From: CAYYFX01 sp046330135
Lineage (GTDB): Bacteria > ARS69
Assembly (NCBI GenBank): GCA_046330135.1
Contig: JAXLTI010000012.1
Span: 9,264 to 73,263 of the forward strand
Reading direction: 5' to 3'
DNA: 64,000 nucleotides
Below, in pieces: positions 1-7,592 of the stretch. Under the pieces are notes generated by a model that was given only the letters and a program-made list of their open reading frames with translations, had not been told where the DNA came from and did not search any database. A program made the position numbers and the translations under genes. Each line of letters starts with the position of its first letter. Position 1 is the first letter of the stretch.

Positions 1-11
1 GGCGTGACGGG

Positions 12-1031
12 ATGAGGATCGTCGTCGATGCGATGGGCGGGGACGGCGCACCGGCCGTGGAGGTCGAAGGCGCCGTCGAAGCGCTCCGACGGACGGAGGA
101 CGAAGTCGAGATCCGCCTCGTCGGGGACGAGGCCCGCGTGCGCGCGGAGCTCGAGCGCTTGGGCGCCGCGGGCGAGAAGCGTCTGTCCATCGTCCACGCG
201 CCGGAGCGGATCGAGATGGGGGAGGATCCGGCGCGCCAGGTCCGGCGCAAGAAGGGCGCGTCCATCGCCGTCGCCACGCGGCTCCTGAAGAACGGCGACG
301 CCGACGGACTCGTCAGCGCCGGGAACACCGGCGCGGTCGTCGCCTCGTCGCTGCTGACGCTCGGCCGAATCCCGGGCGTGCGGCGTCCCGGGATCGCCAC
401 GTTCCTGCCGAGCCCCACGGGCGGCGCGGTCCTCCTCGACGTGGGCGCGAACTCGGACTGCACGCCGCAGCATCTCGTCCAGTTCGCGATCATGGGCTCC
501 ATCTACGCGCGGAAGATCCTCGGGCGGAAGGAACCGAAGGTGGGATTGCTGAACATCGGCGAGGAGAGCTCGAAGGGCAACCGTCTGGTGCAGACGACGT
601 ACCCGCTCTTGCAGCAGAGCTCGCTCAACTTCGTCGGCAACGTGGAGGGGAGGGACATCTTCCGGGGCGGCGTGGACGTGGTCGTGTGCGACGGCTTCGT
701 CGGCAACGTCGTGCTGAAGTTCTCGGAGAGCGTGATCCACCTCATGAAGCACCTGGTGAAGGAGGAGATCGGCAACGGGTTGCGCCCCAAGCTGGGCGCT
801 CTCCTCCTGCGTCCGGTGTTCCAGCGCCTCTCGCAACAGCTCAATTACGAAGAGTACGGCGGCGCGCCGCTGATCGGGATCGACGGCATCGTCATCATCG
901 CTCACGGGAGCTCCTCGGCGCGCGCGATCGCCAGCGCGGTGCGGGTGGCGGTCCGATTCGCGCGCGAGCGGATCAACGACCTCATCCGCGAAGAGCTCCA
1001 GGAAACGGACCTTGGCCAAGTATCAGCCTGA
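12..1031 (+). CDS. plsX: Phosphate acyltransferase PlsX
   Basis: The 339-residue product matches PlsX, which converts acyl-ACP and phosphate into acyl-phosphate, the acyl donor for phospholipid synthesis at the inner membrane face. The N-terminus MRIVVDAMGGDGAPAVEVEG carries the family signature, and AGNTGAVVA and GIDGIVIIAHGSS are further conserved segments; the length is normal. It is the first complete gene of a plsX-fabH-fabD-fabG-acpP-fabF-rnc run and overlaps the fabH start by 20 bases. The ATG lies only 11 bases from the window edge, so the start and any upstream rpmF cannot be checked fully. Confidence 0.96.
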   Translation: MRIVVDAMGGDGAPAVEVEGAVEALRRTEDEVEIRLVGDEARVRAELERLGAAGEKRLSIVHAPERIEMGEDPARQVRRKKGASIAVATRLLKNGDADGLVSAGNTGAVVASSLLTLGRIPGVRRPGIATFLPSPTGGAVLLDVGANSDCTPQHLVQFAIMGSIYARKILGRKEPKVGLLNIGEESSKGNRLVQTTYPLLQQSSLNFVGNVEGRDIFRGGVDVVVCDGFVGNVVLKFSESVIHLMKHLVKEEIGNGLRPKLGALLLRPVFQRLSQQLNYEEYGGAPLIGIDGIVIIAHGSSSARAIASAVRVAVRFARERINDLIREELQETDLGQVSA

Positions 1032-2010
1032 CCCCGCGATCGGGATCGTCGGCGTCGGCTCGGACGCGCCGGAAGGGATCCTCTCGAACTTCGATCTCGA
1101 GAAGATGGTCGAGACGTCGGACGAGTGGATCGTGGCGCGGACCGGAATCCGGACCCGCCACGTCGCGGATGCGAAGACCAGCACGTCCACGCTCGCCACC
1201 AGCGCCGCCAAGAAGGCGCTCGCCGACGCGGGGCTCACCGCCGCGGACGTCGATCTCATCGTGATCGGCACCGCCACGCCGGACATGTTGTTCCCCTCCA
1301 CCGCGTGCCTCGTCCAGGCGAATCTCGGCGCCGAGCACGCGGCCGCCTTCGATCTCGCGGCCGCGTGCTCGGGCTTCATCTACGGCCTCAACGTCGCCGC
1401 CGGGATGATCCGCAACGGCACGCACGACACCGCGCTCGTGATCGGCGCCGAGACGCTCAGCAAGATCATGGACTTCACGGACCGGTCCACCTGCGTGCTC
1501 TTCGGCGACGGGGCGGGCGCCGCCGTCGTGCGGCGCGTGGAGAAGGGGCGCGGCATCCTGTCCACGCGCATCATGTCGGACGGGACGCTGGGCGAGATGC
1601 TCATGCTGCCGGCCGGCGGATCGGCGCGTCCCGCCACGCACGAGACCGTGGATCAACGCCTGCATTACATCAAGATGAGCGGCAACAACGTCTTCAAGTC
1701 GGCGGTCAAGTCCATGGCGGACGTCGTGACGAAGGCGCTCGAGGACGCGGAGCTGAGCGCGGAGGCGATCGATCTGTTCATTCCGCACCAGGCCAACCTC
1801 CGGATCATCGAGGCCACGGCGCGGAAGCTCGGGATCCCGATGGACAAGGTCTTCGTGAACGTGGATCGCTACGGCAACACGTCGGCGGCGTCCATTCCGC
1901 TCGCGATCGACGAGGCGCGCCATGCGGGCGTGCTGCGCGAGGGACACGTCGTGTCCGCGGTGGCGTTCGGCGCGGGCTTCACGTGGGGCTCCGCGGTGCT
2001 CCGCTTCTAG
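1012..2010 (+). CDS. fabH: 3-oxoacyl-[ACP] synthase III FabH
   Basis: FabH condenses acetyl-CoA (or another acyl-CoA primer) with malonyl-ACP to start fatty acid synthesis. The 332-residue protein shows the Cys-His-Asn triad: Cys119 in AAACSGFIYGL, His259 in PHQANLRI and Asn289 in RYGNTSAAS. The start chosen is a TTG inside the end of plsX with a GGA-rich stretch about ten bases upstream; it gives a normal N-terminus (KYQPDPAIGIVGVG). The overlap suggests translational coupling with plsX. Confidence 0.95.
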   Translation: MAKYQPDPAIGIVGVGSDAPEGILSNFDLEKMVETSDEWIVARTGIRTRHVADAKTSTSTLATSAAKKALADAGLTAADVDLIVIGTATPDMLFPSTACLVQANLGAEHAAAFDLAAACSGFIYGLNVAAGMIRNGTHDTALVIGAETLSKIMDFTDRSTCVLFGDGAGAAVVRRVEKGRGILSTRIMSDGTLGEMLMLPAGGSARPATHETVDQRLHYIKMSGNNVFKSAVKSMADVVTKALEDAELSAEAIDLFIPHQANLRIIEATARKLGIPMDKVFVNVDRYGNTSAASIPLAIDEARHAGVLREGHVVSAVAFGAGFTWGSAVLRF

Positions 2011-2021
2011 GGGAGATCGGC

Positions 2022-2957
2022 ATGACGAAGCGAGCGTTGCTGTTTCCGGGCCAGGGGAGCCAGTACGTCGGCATGGGCCGCGGTCTGTGCGAAGCGTACC
2101 CCGAGGCGCGAGCGTGCTACGACGCGGCGTCGAAGGTCCTGGGCTTCGATCTCGCGAAGCTCTGCTTCGAGGGCCCCGAGGAGGAGCTCCGTCTCACGAA
2201 GAACACGCAGCCGGCGCTCTTCGTGAAGAGCTGGGCGGCTTGGACGGTGCTGGCGGATCGGCTGCCCGCGGACCGGGCGGCGGGCCACAGCCTCGGCGAG
2301 TACTCGGCGCTGGCCGTCGCGGGAGCCATGTCCTTCGAGGACGCCCTCCGCGCGGTGCGCCGCCGCGGAGAGCTGATGTACGAGTCCGGCGTGAAGCGTC
2401 CGGGCACGATGGCGGCCATCCTCGGGATGTCCGCGGCGGACGTGGACTCGCTGTGCGCCGAGGCGTCCTCGGCCGGGATCGTCCAGCCGGCGAACCTCAA
2501 CGCGCCGGGGCAGATCGTCGTGTCGGGGGAGGTGGCGGGGGTCGAGCGGGCGGTCGAGCTCGCGCCGGCGCGCGGGGCGAAGCGCGCGATCCTGCTCAAG
2601 GTCTCGGGGGCGTTCCACTCGGCGTTGATGGAAGACGCGAAGCGGGAGCTGGCCGGCTTCCTGGACGGAATCGAGATCCGGGCCGCCCGCCTTCCGGTGG
2701 TGGCGAACGTCACCGCGAGGCCCGAGACGGACGCGGCCGAGATCCGCCGGAACCTCGTGGCGCAGATGACGGCGCCGGTCCGCTGGGAAGAGTCGATGCG
2801 CTTTCTGCTGGACGAAGGGGTCGCCGAGTTCTACGAAATCGGCGCCGGGTCGGTGCTGAAGGGCCTGCTGCGCTCCATCGATCGCAACGCGCGCTGCACG
2901 GCGCTCGGCGCGGCGGAGTCGGTCTCGGAGGCCCTGGCGGCGGGGGAGGCGCGGTGA
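2022..2957 (+). CDS. fabD: Malonyl-CoA:ACP transacylase FabD
   Basis: FabD transfers malonyl from CoA to ACP. The 311-residue protein begins MTKRALLFPGQGSQYVGMG (family GQGSQ motif) and has the nucleophile elbow GHSLGEYSAL with Ser90; the catalytic histidine lies in SGAFHSALM. The reading frame is open far upstream, but the ATG at 2022 sits 11 bases after the fabH stop, is preceded by GGGGAGA, and matches family length. It overlaps fabG by four bases (GTGA), indicating coupled translation. Confidence 0.95.
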   Translation: MTKRALLFPGQGSQYVGMGRGLCEAYPEARACYDAASKVLGFDLAKLCFEGPEEELRLTKNTQPALFVKSWAAWTVLADRLPADRAAGHSLGEYSALAVAGAMSFEDALRAVRRRGELMYESGVKRPGTMAAILGMSAADVDSLCAEASSAGIVQPANLNAPGQIVVSGEVAGVERAVELAPARGAKRAILLKVSGAFHSALMEDAKRELAGFLDGIEIRAARLPVVANVTARPETDAAEIRRNLVAQMTAPVRWEESMRFLLDEGVAEFYEIGAGSVLKGLLRSIDRNARCTALGAAESVSEALAAGEAR

Positions 2958-3685
2958 AGGGCGTCGCGCTCGTGACGGGAGCGGCGCGCAACATCGGGCG
3001 CGCCATCGCGGCGCGACTCGCGCGCGACGGCTTCGACGTGGCGTGCGTCGGGCGGAGCGTCGAGTCGCTCGGGGACGTCGTGGCCGACGTGGAGCGCGCC
3101 GGCCGGCGCTCGCTCGCGCTGGCCGCGGACGTCTCCGACGAGCGGGCGGCCGCCGCCGCGGTCGCCGCCACGGTGGAGCAGCTCGGCCGCGTGGACGTGC
3201 TGGTGAACAACGCGGGGATCACGAGGGACGGCCTGCTGGTGCGGATGAGCGCGGAGGACCTGGAGGCGGTGCTCTCGGTGAACCTCAAGGGCTGCTTCCA
3301 CTTCGCCAAGGCCGCGGCGAAGCCCATGATGAAGGCGCGCGCGGGCCGCATCATCAACGTGTCGTCGGTCATCGGGCTGATGGGGAACGTCGGGCAAACG
3401 AACTACGCGGCGGCGAAGGCGGGCATCCTCGGCTTCTCGAAGAGCCTCGCCAAGGAGCTGGCGTCGCGGAACATACTGGTCAACGTCGTGGCCCCGGGTT
3501 ACATCGAGACGTCGATGACCGAGGGCCTTCCCGAGCCGGTCCAAACGAAGATGAGAGAGTCGATCCCGCTCGGGAGGTTCGGCTCTCCGGAGGATGTCGC
3601 GGGGGTGGTTTCGTTCCTCGCGTCGGACGACGCTGCGTACGTCACCGGCCAGGTCGTCACCGTGGACGGCGGCATGGTGATGTGA
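2954..3685 (+). CDS. fabG: 3-oxoacyl-[ACP] reductase FabG
   Basis: An NADPH-dependent short-chain dehydrogenase reducing 3-oxoacyl-ACP in the elongation cycle. The 243-residue protein has the Rossmann motif TGAARNIGRAIAARL near the N-terminus, NNAG in VNNAGITRDGLL, and the catalytic Ser138, Tyr151 (NYAAAKAG) and Lys155, at the same positions as in E. coli FabG. It ends in the typical YVTGQVVTVDGGMVM. Translation starts at a GTG overlapping the fabD stop (GTGA), giving a family-typical N-terminus. Confidence 0.95.
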   Translation: MKGVALVTGAARNIGRAIAARLARDGFDVACVGRSVESLGDVVADVERAGRRSLALAADVSDERAAAAAVAATVEQLGRVDVLVNNAGITRDGLLVRMSAEDLEAVLSVNLKGCFHFAKAAAKPMMKARAGRIINVSSVIGLMGNVGQTNYAAAKAGILGFSKSLAKELASRNILVNVVAPGYIETSMTEGLPEPVQTKMRESIPLGRFGSPEDVAGVVSFLASDDAAYVTGQVVTVDGGMVM

Positions 3686-3728
3686 TGGGGCGATCGTGGA
3701 ACCTCTCAACCCTAAGAGGATCGAAGGA

Positions 3729-3977
3729 ATGAACTCTCCGAACTTCCAGAAGGTGAAGGAGATCATCATCGAGCAGCTCGACGTCCAGTCCGACCAGGTG
3801 ACCGAGGAAGCCTCCTTCATCGAGGACCTGGGTGCGGACTCGCTCGACACCGTGGAGCTCGTGATGGCGCTCGAGGAGCACTTCGACATCGAGATCCCGG
3901 ACGAGGACGCGGAGAAGATCAAGACCGTGCGGGACGCGGTGAGCTACATCGACAAGAACGTGAAGACCGCGAGCTGA
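3729..3977 (+). CDS. acpP: Acyl carrier protein
   Basis: An 82-residue acidic acyl carrier protein. The phosphopantetheine attachment serine is in ADSLDTVELVMALEE and the flanking helices are typical (FDIEIPDEDAEKI). Start ATG 3729 gives MNSPNFQKVKEIIIEQLDVQ; GAGGATCGAAGGA lies just upstream. An in-frame ATG at 3696 would add eleven residues not seen in the family. It lies between fabG and fabF, as in many bacteria, and the 43-base gap to fabG could allow extra ribosome loading for this abundant protein. Confidence 0.95.
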   Translation: MNSPNFQKVKEIIIEQLDVQSDQVTEEASFIEDLGADSLDTVELVMALEEHFDIEIPDEDAEKIKTVRDAVSYIDKNVKTAS

Positions 3978-4011
3978 GTCGCGCGTCGGAGCCTGGAGCG
4001 CCGGGTGCAAC

Positions 4012-5259
4012 ATGAGTCAGCGTAAGCGCGTCGTCGTCACCGGAATCGGGGCGTTGACCCCGTTGGGGAACACGGCGCGACAGTTCTGGGAAAGCGCGCT
4101 CGCGGGGACGAGCGGGGCGGGTCCGATCACCCGCTTCGACGCCTCGCAGCACGACGTCCGCTTCGCCTGCGAAGTGAAGAACTTCGATCCATCCGTGCTC
4201 GGGGACCGCAAGGAGGTCCGCAAGATGGATCGCTTCACCCAGTTCGGGCTGGCGGCCGCGATCGAAGCGGTGGGGGATGCGGGTCTCGAGGTCCAGGGCA
4301 ACGCCGCCGAGCGGATCGGAGTCCTCGTGGGCTCCGGCATCGGCGGCATCGAGACCCTGGAGAACCAGAAGCAGATCCTCCTGGAGAAGGGGCCCGGGCG
4401 CGTGAGCCCGTTCTTCGTGCCCATGATGATCGTGAACATGGCCACGGGGATGATCAGCATGCGCCTCGGGGCGAAGGGCCCCAGCAACTCCACCGTGACC
4501 GCTTGCGCGTCGGGGGCGAACGCGATCGGGGACGCCTACCGCATCCTCCAGTACGGGGACGCGGACGTCATGATCGCCGGCGGGGCGGAAGCCCCGATCT
4601 CCCCCCTGGCGGTCGGCGGGTTCGCGTCGATGAAGGCCTTGTCGTCCCGCAACGACGACCCGGTGCACGCCAGCCGCCCGTTCGACGCCGAACGGGACGG
4701 CTTCGTGATCGGCGAAGGCGCGGGCATCGTCGTGCTGGAGGAGCTGACGCACGCGAAGGCCCGCGGCGCGAAGATCTACTGCGAGATGTGCGGATACGGC
4801 TACACCGCCGACGCCCATCACATGACGGCTCCCGCTCCGGAGGGGGAAGGGGCCGCGCGCTCGATGAAGGCCGCCATGGCGGACGCGGGGCTCGCTCCCG
4901 CGGACGTCGCCTACATCAACGCCCACGGCACGTCCACGCCGCTCAACGACAAGTTCGAGACCATGGCGATCAAGACGGCCCTCGGCGACCAGGCGGCTCG
5001 CGTGGCGGTCAGCTCCACGAAATCCATGACCGGGCATCTGCTCGGCGCGGCCGGCGGAATCGAGTTCATCATCTGCGCCTTCGCCCACCAGGAAGGGCGG
5101 ATCCCGCCGACCATCAACTACCGGAACCCGGACCCCGAGTGCGACCTCGACTACGTTCCGAACGAGGCGCGAAACGTCGAGGTGGGCGCGGCCCTCACCA
5201 ACTCGCTCGGCTTCGGGGGACACAACGTGACGCTCGCGACCAGGAGATATGAAGGATAG
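4012..5259 (+). CDS. fabF: 3-oxoacyl-[ACP] synthase II FabF
   Basis: Elongating beta-ketoacyl-ACP synthase, 415 residues. The Cys-His-His triad is visible: Cys165 in TACASGANAIGDA, His305 in NAHGTSTPLND and His342 in KSMTGHLLGAAGG. The N-terminus MSQRKRVVVTGIGALTPLG is typical. It follows acpP by 34 bases and its end overlaps the rnc start by 11 bases, so the run from plsX to rnc looks like one transcription unit. Confidence 0.96.
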   Translation: MSQRKRVVVTGIGALTPLGNTARQFWESALAGTSGAGPITRFDASQHDVRFACEVKNFDPSVLGDRKEVRKMDRFTQFGLAAAIEAVGDAGLEVQGNAAERIGVLVGSGIGGIETLENQKQILLEKGPGRVSPFFVPMMIVNMATGMISMRLGAKGPSNSTVTACASGANAIGDAYRILQYGDADVMIAGGAEAPISPLAVGGFASMKALSSRNDDPVHASRPFDAERDGFVIGEGAGIVVLEELTHAKARGAKIYCEMCGYGYTADAHHMTAPAPEGEGAARSMKAAMADAGLAPADVAYINAHGTSTPLNDKFETMAIKTALGDQAARVAVSSTKSMTGHLLGAAGGIEFIICAFAHQEGRIPPTINYRNPDPECDLDYVPNEARNVEVGAALTNSLGFGGHNVTLATRRYEG

Positions 5260-7270
5260 AAAGACGTCCGCGATCCGCCGGGGGCTCTCCGTCATGGGGA
5301 AGCTCCTCGTGGGGACGCGCAAGGGACCGTCGGGCGAGAGAGTCCGACATTTGAAGAAGTTTCAGCGCAAGATCGGGATCACCTTCACGGATCTCGGTCT
5401 CCTGGAGCAGGCGCTGACTCACCGCTCGTATTCGCACGTCACCGCCCAGACGCGCAACGAGTCCAACGAGAGGATGGAGTTCCTCGGGGATTCCGTGCTG
5501 GGCCTCGCGGTGAGCCAATTCCTGTATCTGCAGTTCCCCGACCGCTCGGAAGGGGCGCTCTCGAAGATGAAGTCCCTCCTCGTGAGCCGCAAGGTGCTGT
5601 CCACCGTGGCGCGCGATGCGGGCTTGGGCGAGTTCCTCCTGCTCTCGGGCGAGGAATCGGAGATGGGCGGTCGCGATCGTGCGTCCATCCTCGCCGACTC
5701 GTTCGAGGGCGTGATCGGCGCCATCTACCTCGATCAGGGATTCCGCGCCGCGAACAAGTACATCCAGAAGTTCCTCCTCGCCGAGATCCACGAGATCCTC
5801 AAGGACGAGGACCACACGAACTTCAAGTCGCTGCTGCAGGAGCACGTGCAGTCCAAGCGGCTGAGCCATCCGGTCTATCGCGTGCGGCGCGAGGAAGGAC
5901 CGGAGCACGAGAAGGAGTTCGCGATCGAGGTCGTGGTGAAGGGCGAGGTGTGGGGCATCGGTCGCGGCAAGAGCAAGAAGGAGGCGGAGCAGAACGCCGC
6001 CCGCTCCGCGCTCGAGCGCCGTCAAGGGAAGGAAGTCCCGCCGCGACGTCGCGGGCCGCGCGAAGAAGAGCCCGTCCGCCATCGCGGTGACGACGTGCCG
6101 GTGCGTGGCCGAAGCGAGGAAGCAGTGCCGCGCGTGCGTGCCGAAGATGCGCCGGTGCGGGCCCGGGCAGACGAGGGGCCGCCGCGCGCGCGAGGGGACG
6201 AGGTGCCCGTTCGTCATCGCCCGGACGCGCCCGCTCCGCGACCGGAGCGCGCGCGGCCGCGGGACGTCACGCCCACGCCGCCGACGAACCGCGGCGACCA
6301 CGGGATCGTGGCGTCGCGCGAGCAGCTGCGGGCCGCTCGCCGCGCGGAGGCCGAGCAGCGCGAGCAGGAGGAGCGCGAGGGGCGCAGCCGACGCGAAGAG
6401 CGTCGTCGGGCCGGAGATTCGCGGCGGCCCCCCGAGGGGCCGCGGCGTCGCGATCGCGGCCCTCGGCCGGCCACGCCGCCGGCGATGGAAGGACCCCCTC
6501 TCGGGATCGAGGAGGCACCCACGGCGATGGGCGAGTCGCCGGGGATGACGAGCGAGCCTCCTCGCGTGCCGAGCGAGTCGCCGCGAGTGGCGAGCGAAAC
6601 GACGCGTTCGTCGCGGTGGCCGCGCCAAGGGCGCGAGGCGCGTGGGTCGCGTGAGGCCCGTGAGGCCCGTGAGCCTCGTGAGGCCCGTGAGCCTCTTGAG
6701 GCGTTCGAGGCGCGGGAAGGACCGAGCGTCGATGCTCCCGTGGCCGAGCCCGAGCGCGAGGTGCGTGGGGTGTCCGCGGAGCCGCGCGTTCCCGAGGTTC
6801 CCCCGGGGGTGACGGGCCGGGCAGCGTCGGAGTCCGGCGCCTTCGGTCGACGTCGACGGTCCCGGCGCGGCCCCGGCGACGGTCCGCGGGCGCCGCATCC
6901 CACGTCCGCCGTGGGCCCCGTGTCGCCGGCTCGCTCGTCGGTGGTTCCGGAGACGGCGGCCGGCTCTCTCGGGCCGTCCCGGGTCGACCTGGAGCCGGTG
7001 GAGCGGGCGGTCGAGGGGACGGTGCAGGAGGACGTCGCCCCGGTCGGCGGCTTCTTCTCTCCGCCGAGACAGGAGCCGACGAGCGTCTCCTTGGCGGGCT
7101 CGCCGGCGGACCTTCCAAGCGAGACGGCCTCGACCTCGGTCGAGGCAGGGGAGAGCGCACTCGACGAGGCGGCCGAGCTTCGCGAATCCCACGAGTCCCA
7201 CGAGCCGCACGACGCGGCGAGCTTCTCCCGCCGGAAGCGACGGCACGGGCGGGGTCTCCGGAGGCGCTAG
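5249..7270 (+). CDS. rnc: Ribonuclease III with long disordered C-terminal extension
   Basis: Residues about 30-180 form the RNase III domain (signature NERMEFLGDSVLGLAVSQ), residues about 188-260 a dsRNA-binding domain (SKKEAEQNAARSALE near its end). RNase III cleaves double-stranded RNA in rRNA and mRNA maturation and normally ends near residue 250. Here a further 413 residues follow, rich in Arg, Glu and Pro, with short repeats (REAREAREPREAREP around 6650-6700; SEPPRVPSESPRVASE around 6550-6600) and a basic end RRKRRHGRGLRRR. No stop, frameshift or second domain is seen. Start ATG 5249 overlaps fabF and follows AGGAG by only two bases; ATG 5294 is the alternative. By analogy with RNase E the tail may be an RNA- or protein-binding scaffold; that is inference. 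Confidence 0.9.
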   Translation: MKDRKTSAIRRGLSVMGKLLVGTRKGPSGERVRHLKKFQRKIGITFTDLGLLEQALTHRSYSHVTAQTRNESNERMEFLGDSVLGLAVSQFLYLQFPDRSEGALSKMKSLLVSRKVLSTVARDAGLGEFLLLSGEESEMGGRDRASILADSFEGVIGAIYLDQGFRAANKYIQKFLLAEIHEILKDEDHTNFKSLLQEHVQSKRLSHPVYRVRREEGPEHEKEFAIEVVVKGEVWGIGRGKSKKEAEQNAARSALERRQGKEVPPRRRGPREEEPVRHRGDDVPVRGRSEEAVPRVRAEDAPVRARADEGPPRARGDEVPVRHRPDAPAPRPERARPRDVTPTPPTNRGDHGIVASREQLRAARRAEAEQREQEEREGRSRREERRRAGDSRRPPEGPRRRDRGPRPATPPAMEGPPLGIEEAPTAMGESPGMTSEPPRVPSESPRVASETTRSSRWPRQGREARGSREAREAREPREAREPLEAFEAREGPSVDAPVAEPEREVRGVSAEPRVPEVPPGVTGRAASESGAFGRRRRSRRGPGDGPRAPHPTSAVGPVSPARSSVVPETAAGSLGPSRVDLEPVERAVEGTVQEDVAPVGGFFSPPRQEPTSVSLAGSPADLPSETASTSVEAGESALDEAAELRESHESHEPHDAASFSRRKRRHGRGLRRR

Positions 7271-7301
7271 CAGGGCTCGCCGGCGACGTCCATCGAGTGG
7301 G

Positions 7302-7333
7302 GTCGAGGCTTCGGGGCCGCCCGGAGCCTCGAC
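7302..7333 (+). terminator. Possible terminator after rnc
   Basis: Perfect 9-bp inverted repeat GTCGAGGCT / AGCCTCGAC with a 14-base GC-rich loop, 31 bases after the rnc stop. There is no T-run after it, so it may be only an mRNA 3' stabilising hairpin. Confidence 0.35.
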
Positions 7334-7567
7334 GCATTCTCGGCGTCCGCGGAGCATCCCTGCCCTCGGCCGGGCGTCTCGACCCCGTCTCGCCGCCGTA
7401 GGGGCCTCTCGACCTCCTCCCGGCGCCCACGTCGTCGCTCACGGGCATGCCGGGGCCTTCCGGAGACCCTCCGGCGCCACGCTCGGCGTACCCTGGAACC
7501 GGGCGCCCGGCGTCAAGTCGAGGGCTCCAGCGGCCGATTCTTTGCCAAGATTGGGCGAGGTTGGTCA

Positions 7568-7588
7568 GGCCCGGCGGATTGCCGGGCC
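7568..7588 (+). promoter_or_regulatory. Hairpin immediately before the sensor gene start
   Basis: Perfect 7-bp inverted repeat GGCCCGG-CGGATTG-CCGGGCC ending four bases before ATG 7593 and touching the only Shine-Dalgarno-like bases (AGGG at 7589-7592). If formed in RNA it could limit ribosome access. In a genome this GC-rich a 7-bp GC stem can also occur by chance. Confidence 0.3.
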
Positions 7589-7592
7589 AGGG

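Larger units (their letters stand above)
7271..7592. other. Intergenic region between rnc and the sensor gene
   Basis: 322 bases without a supported gene. It holds a 9-bp perfect stem at 7302-7333 just after rnc and a 7-bp perfect stem at 7568-7588 just before the next gene. A TACCCT hexamer at 7489-7494 resembles the -10 of the gap promoter, but no matching -35 was found. Confidence 0.5.

Noticed and set aside
1125..2957. 610-codon frame joining sequence inside fabH to fabD
   Set aside because: The first 300 residues are out-of-frame fabH; FabD homology begins exactly at ATG 2022.
5294..7270. Second start of rnc at ATG 5294 as the annotated start
   Set aside because: ATG 5249 overlaps fabF as expected in the coupled operon and has AGGAG, although the spacing is short; ATG 5294 has no SD. 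The point remains uncertain.
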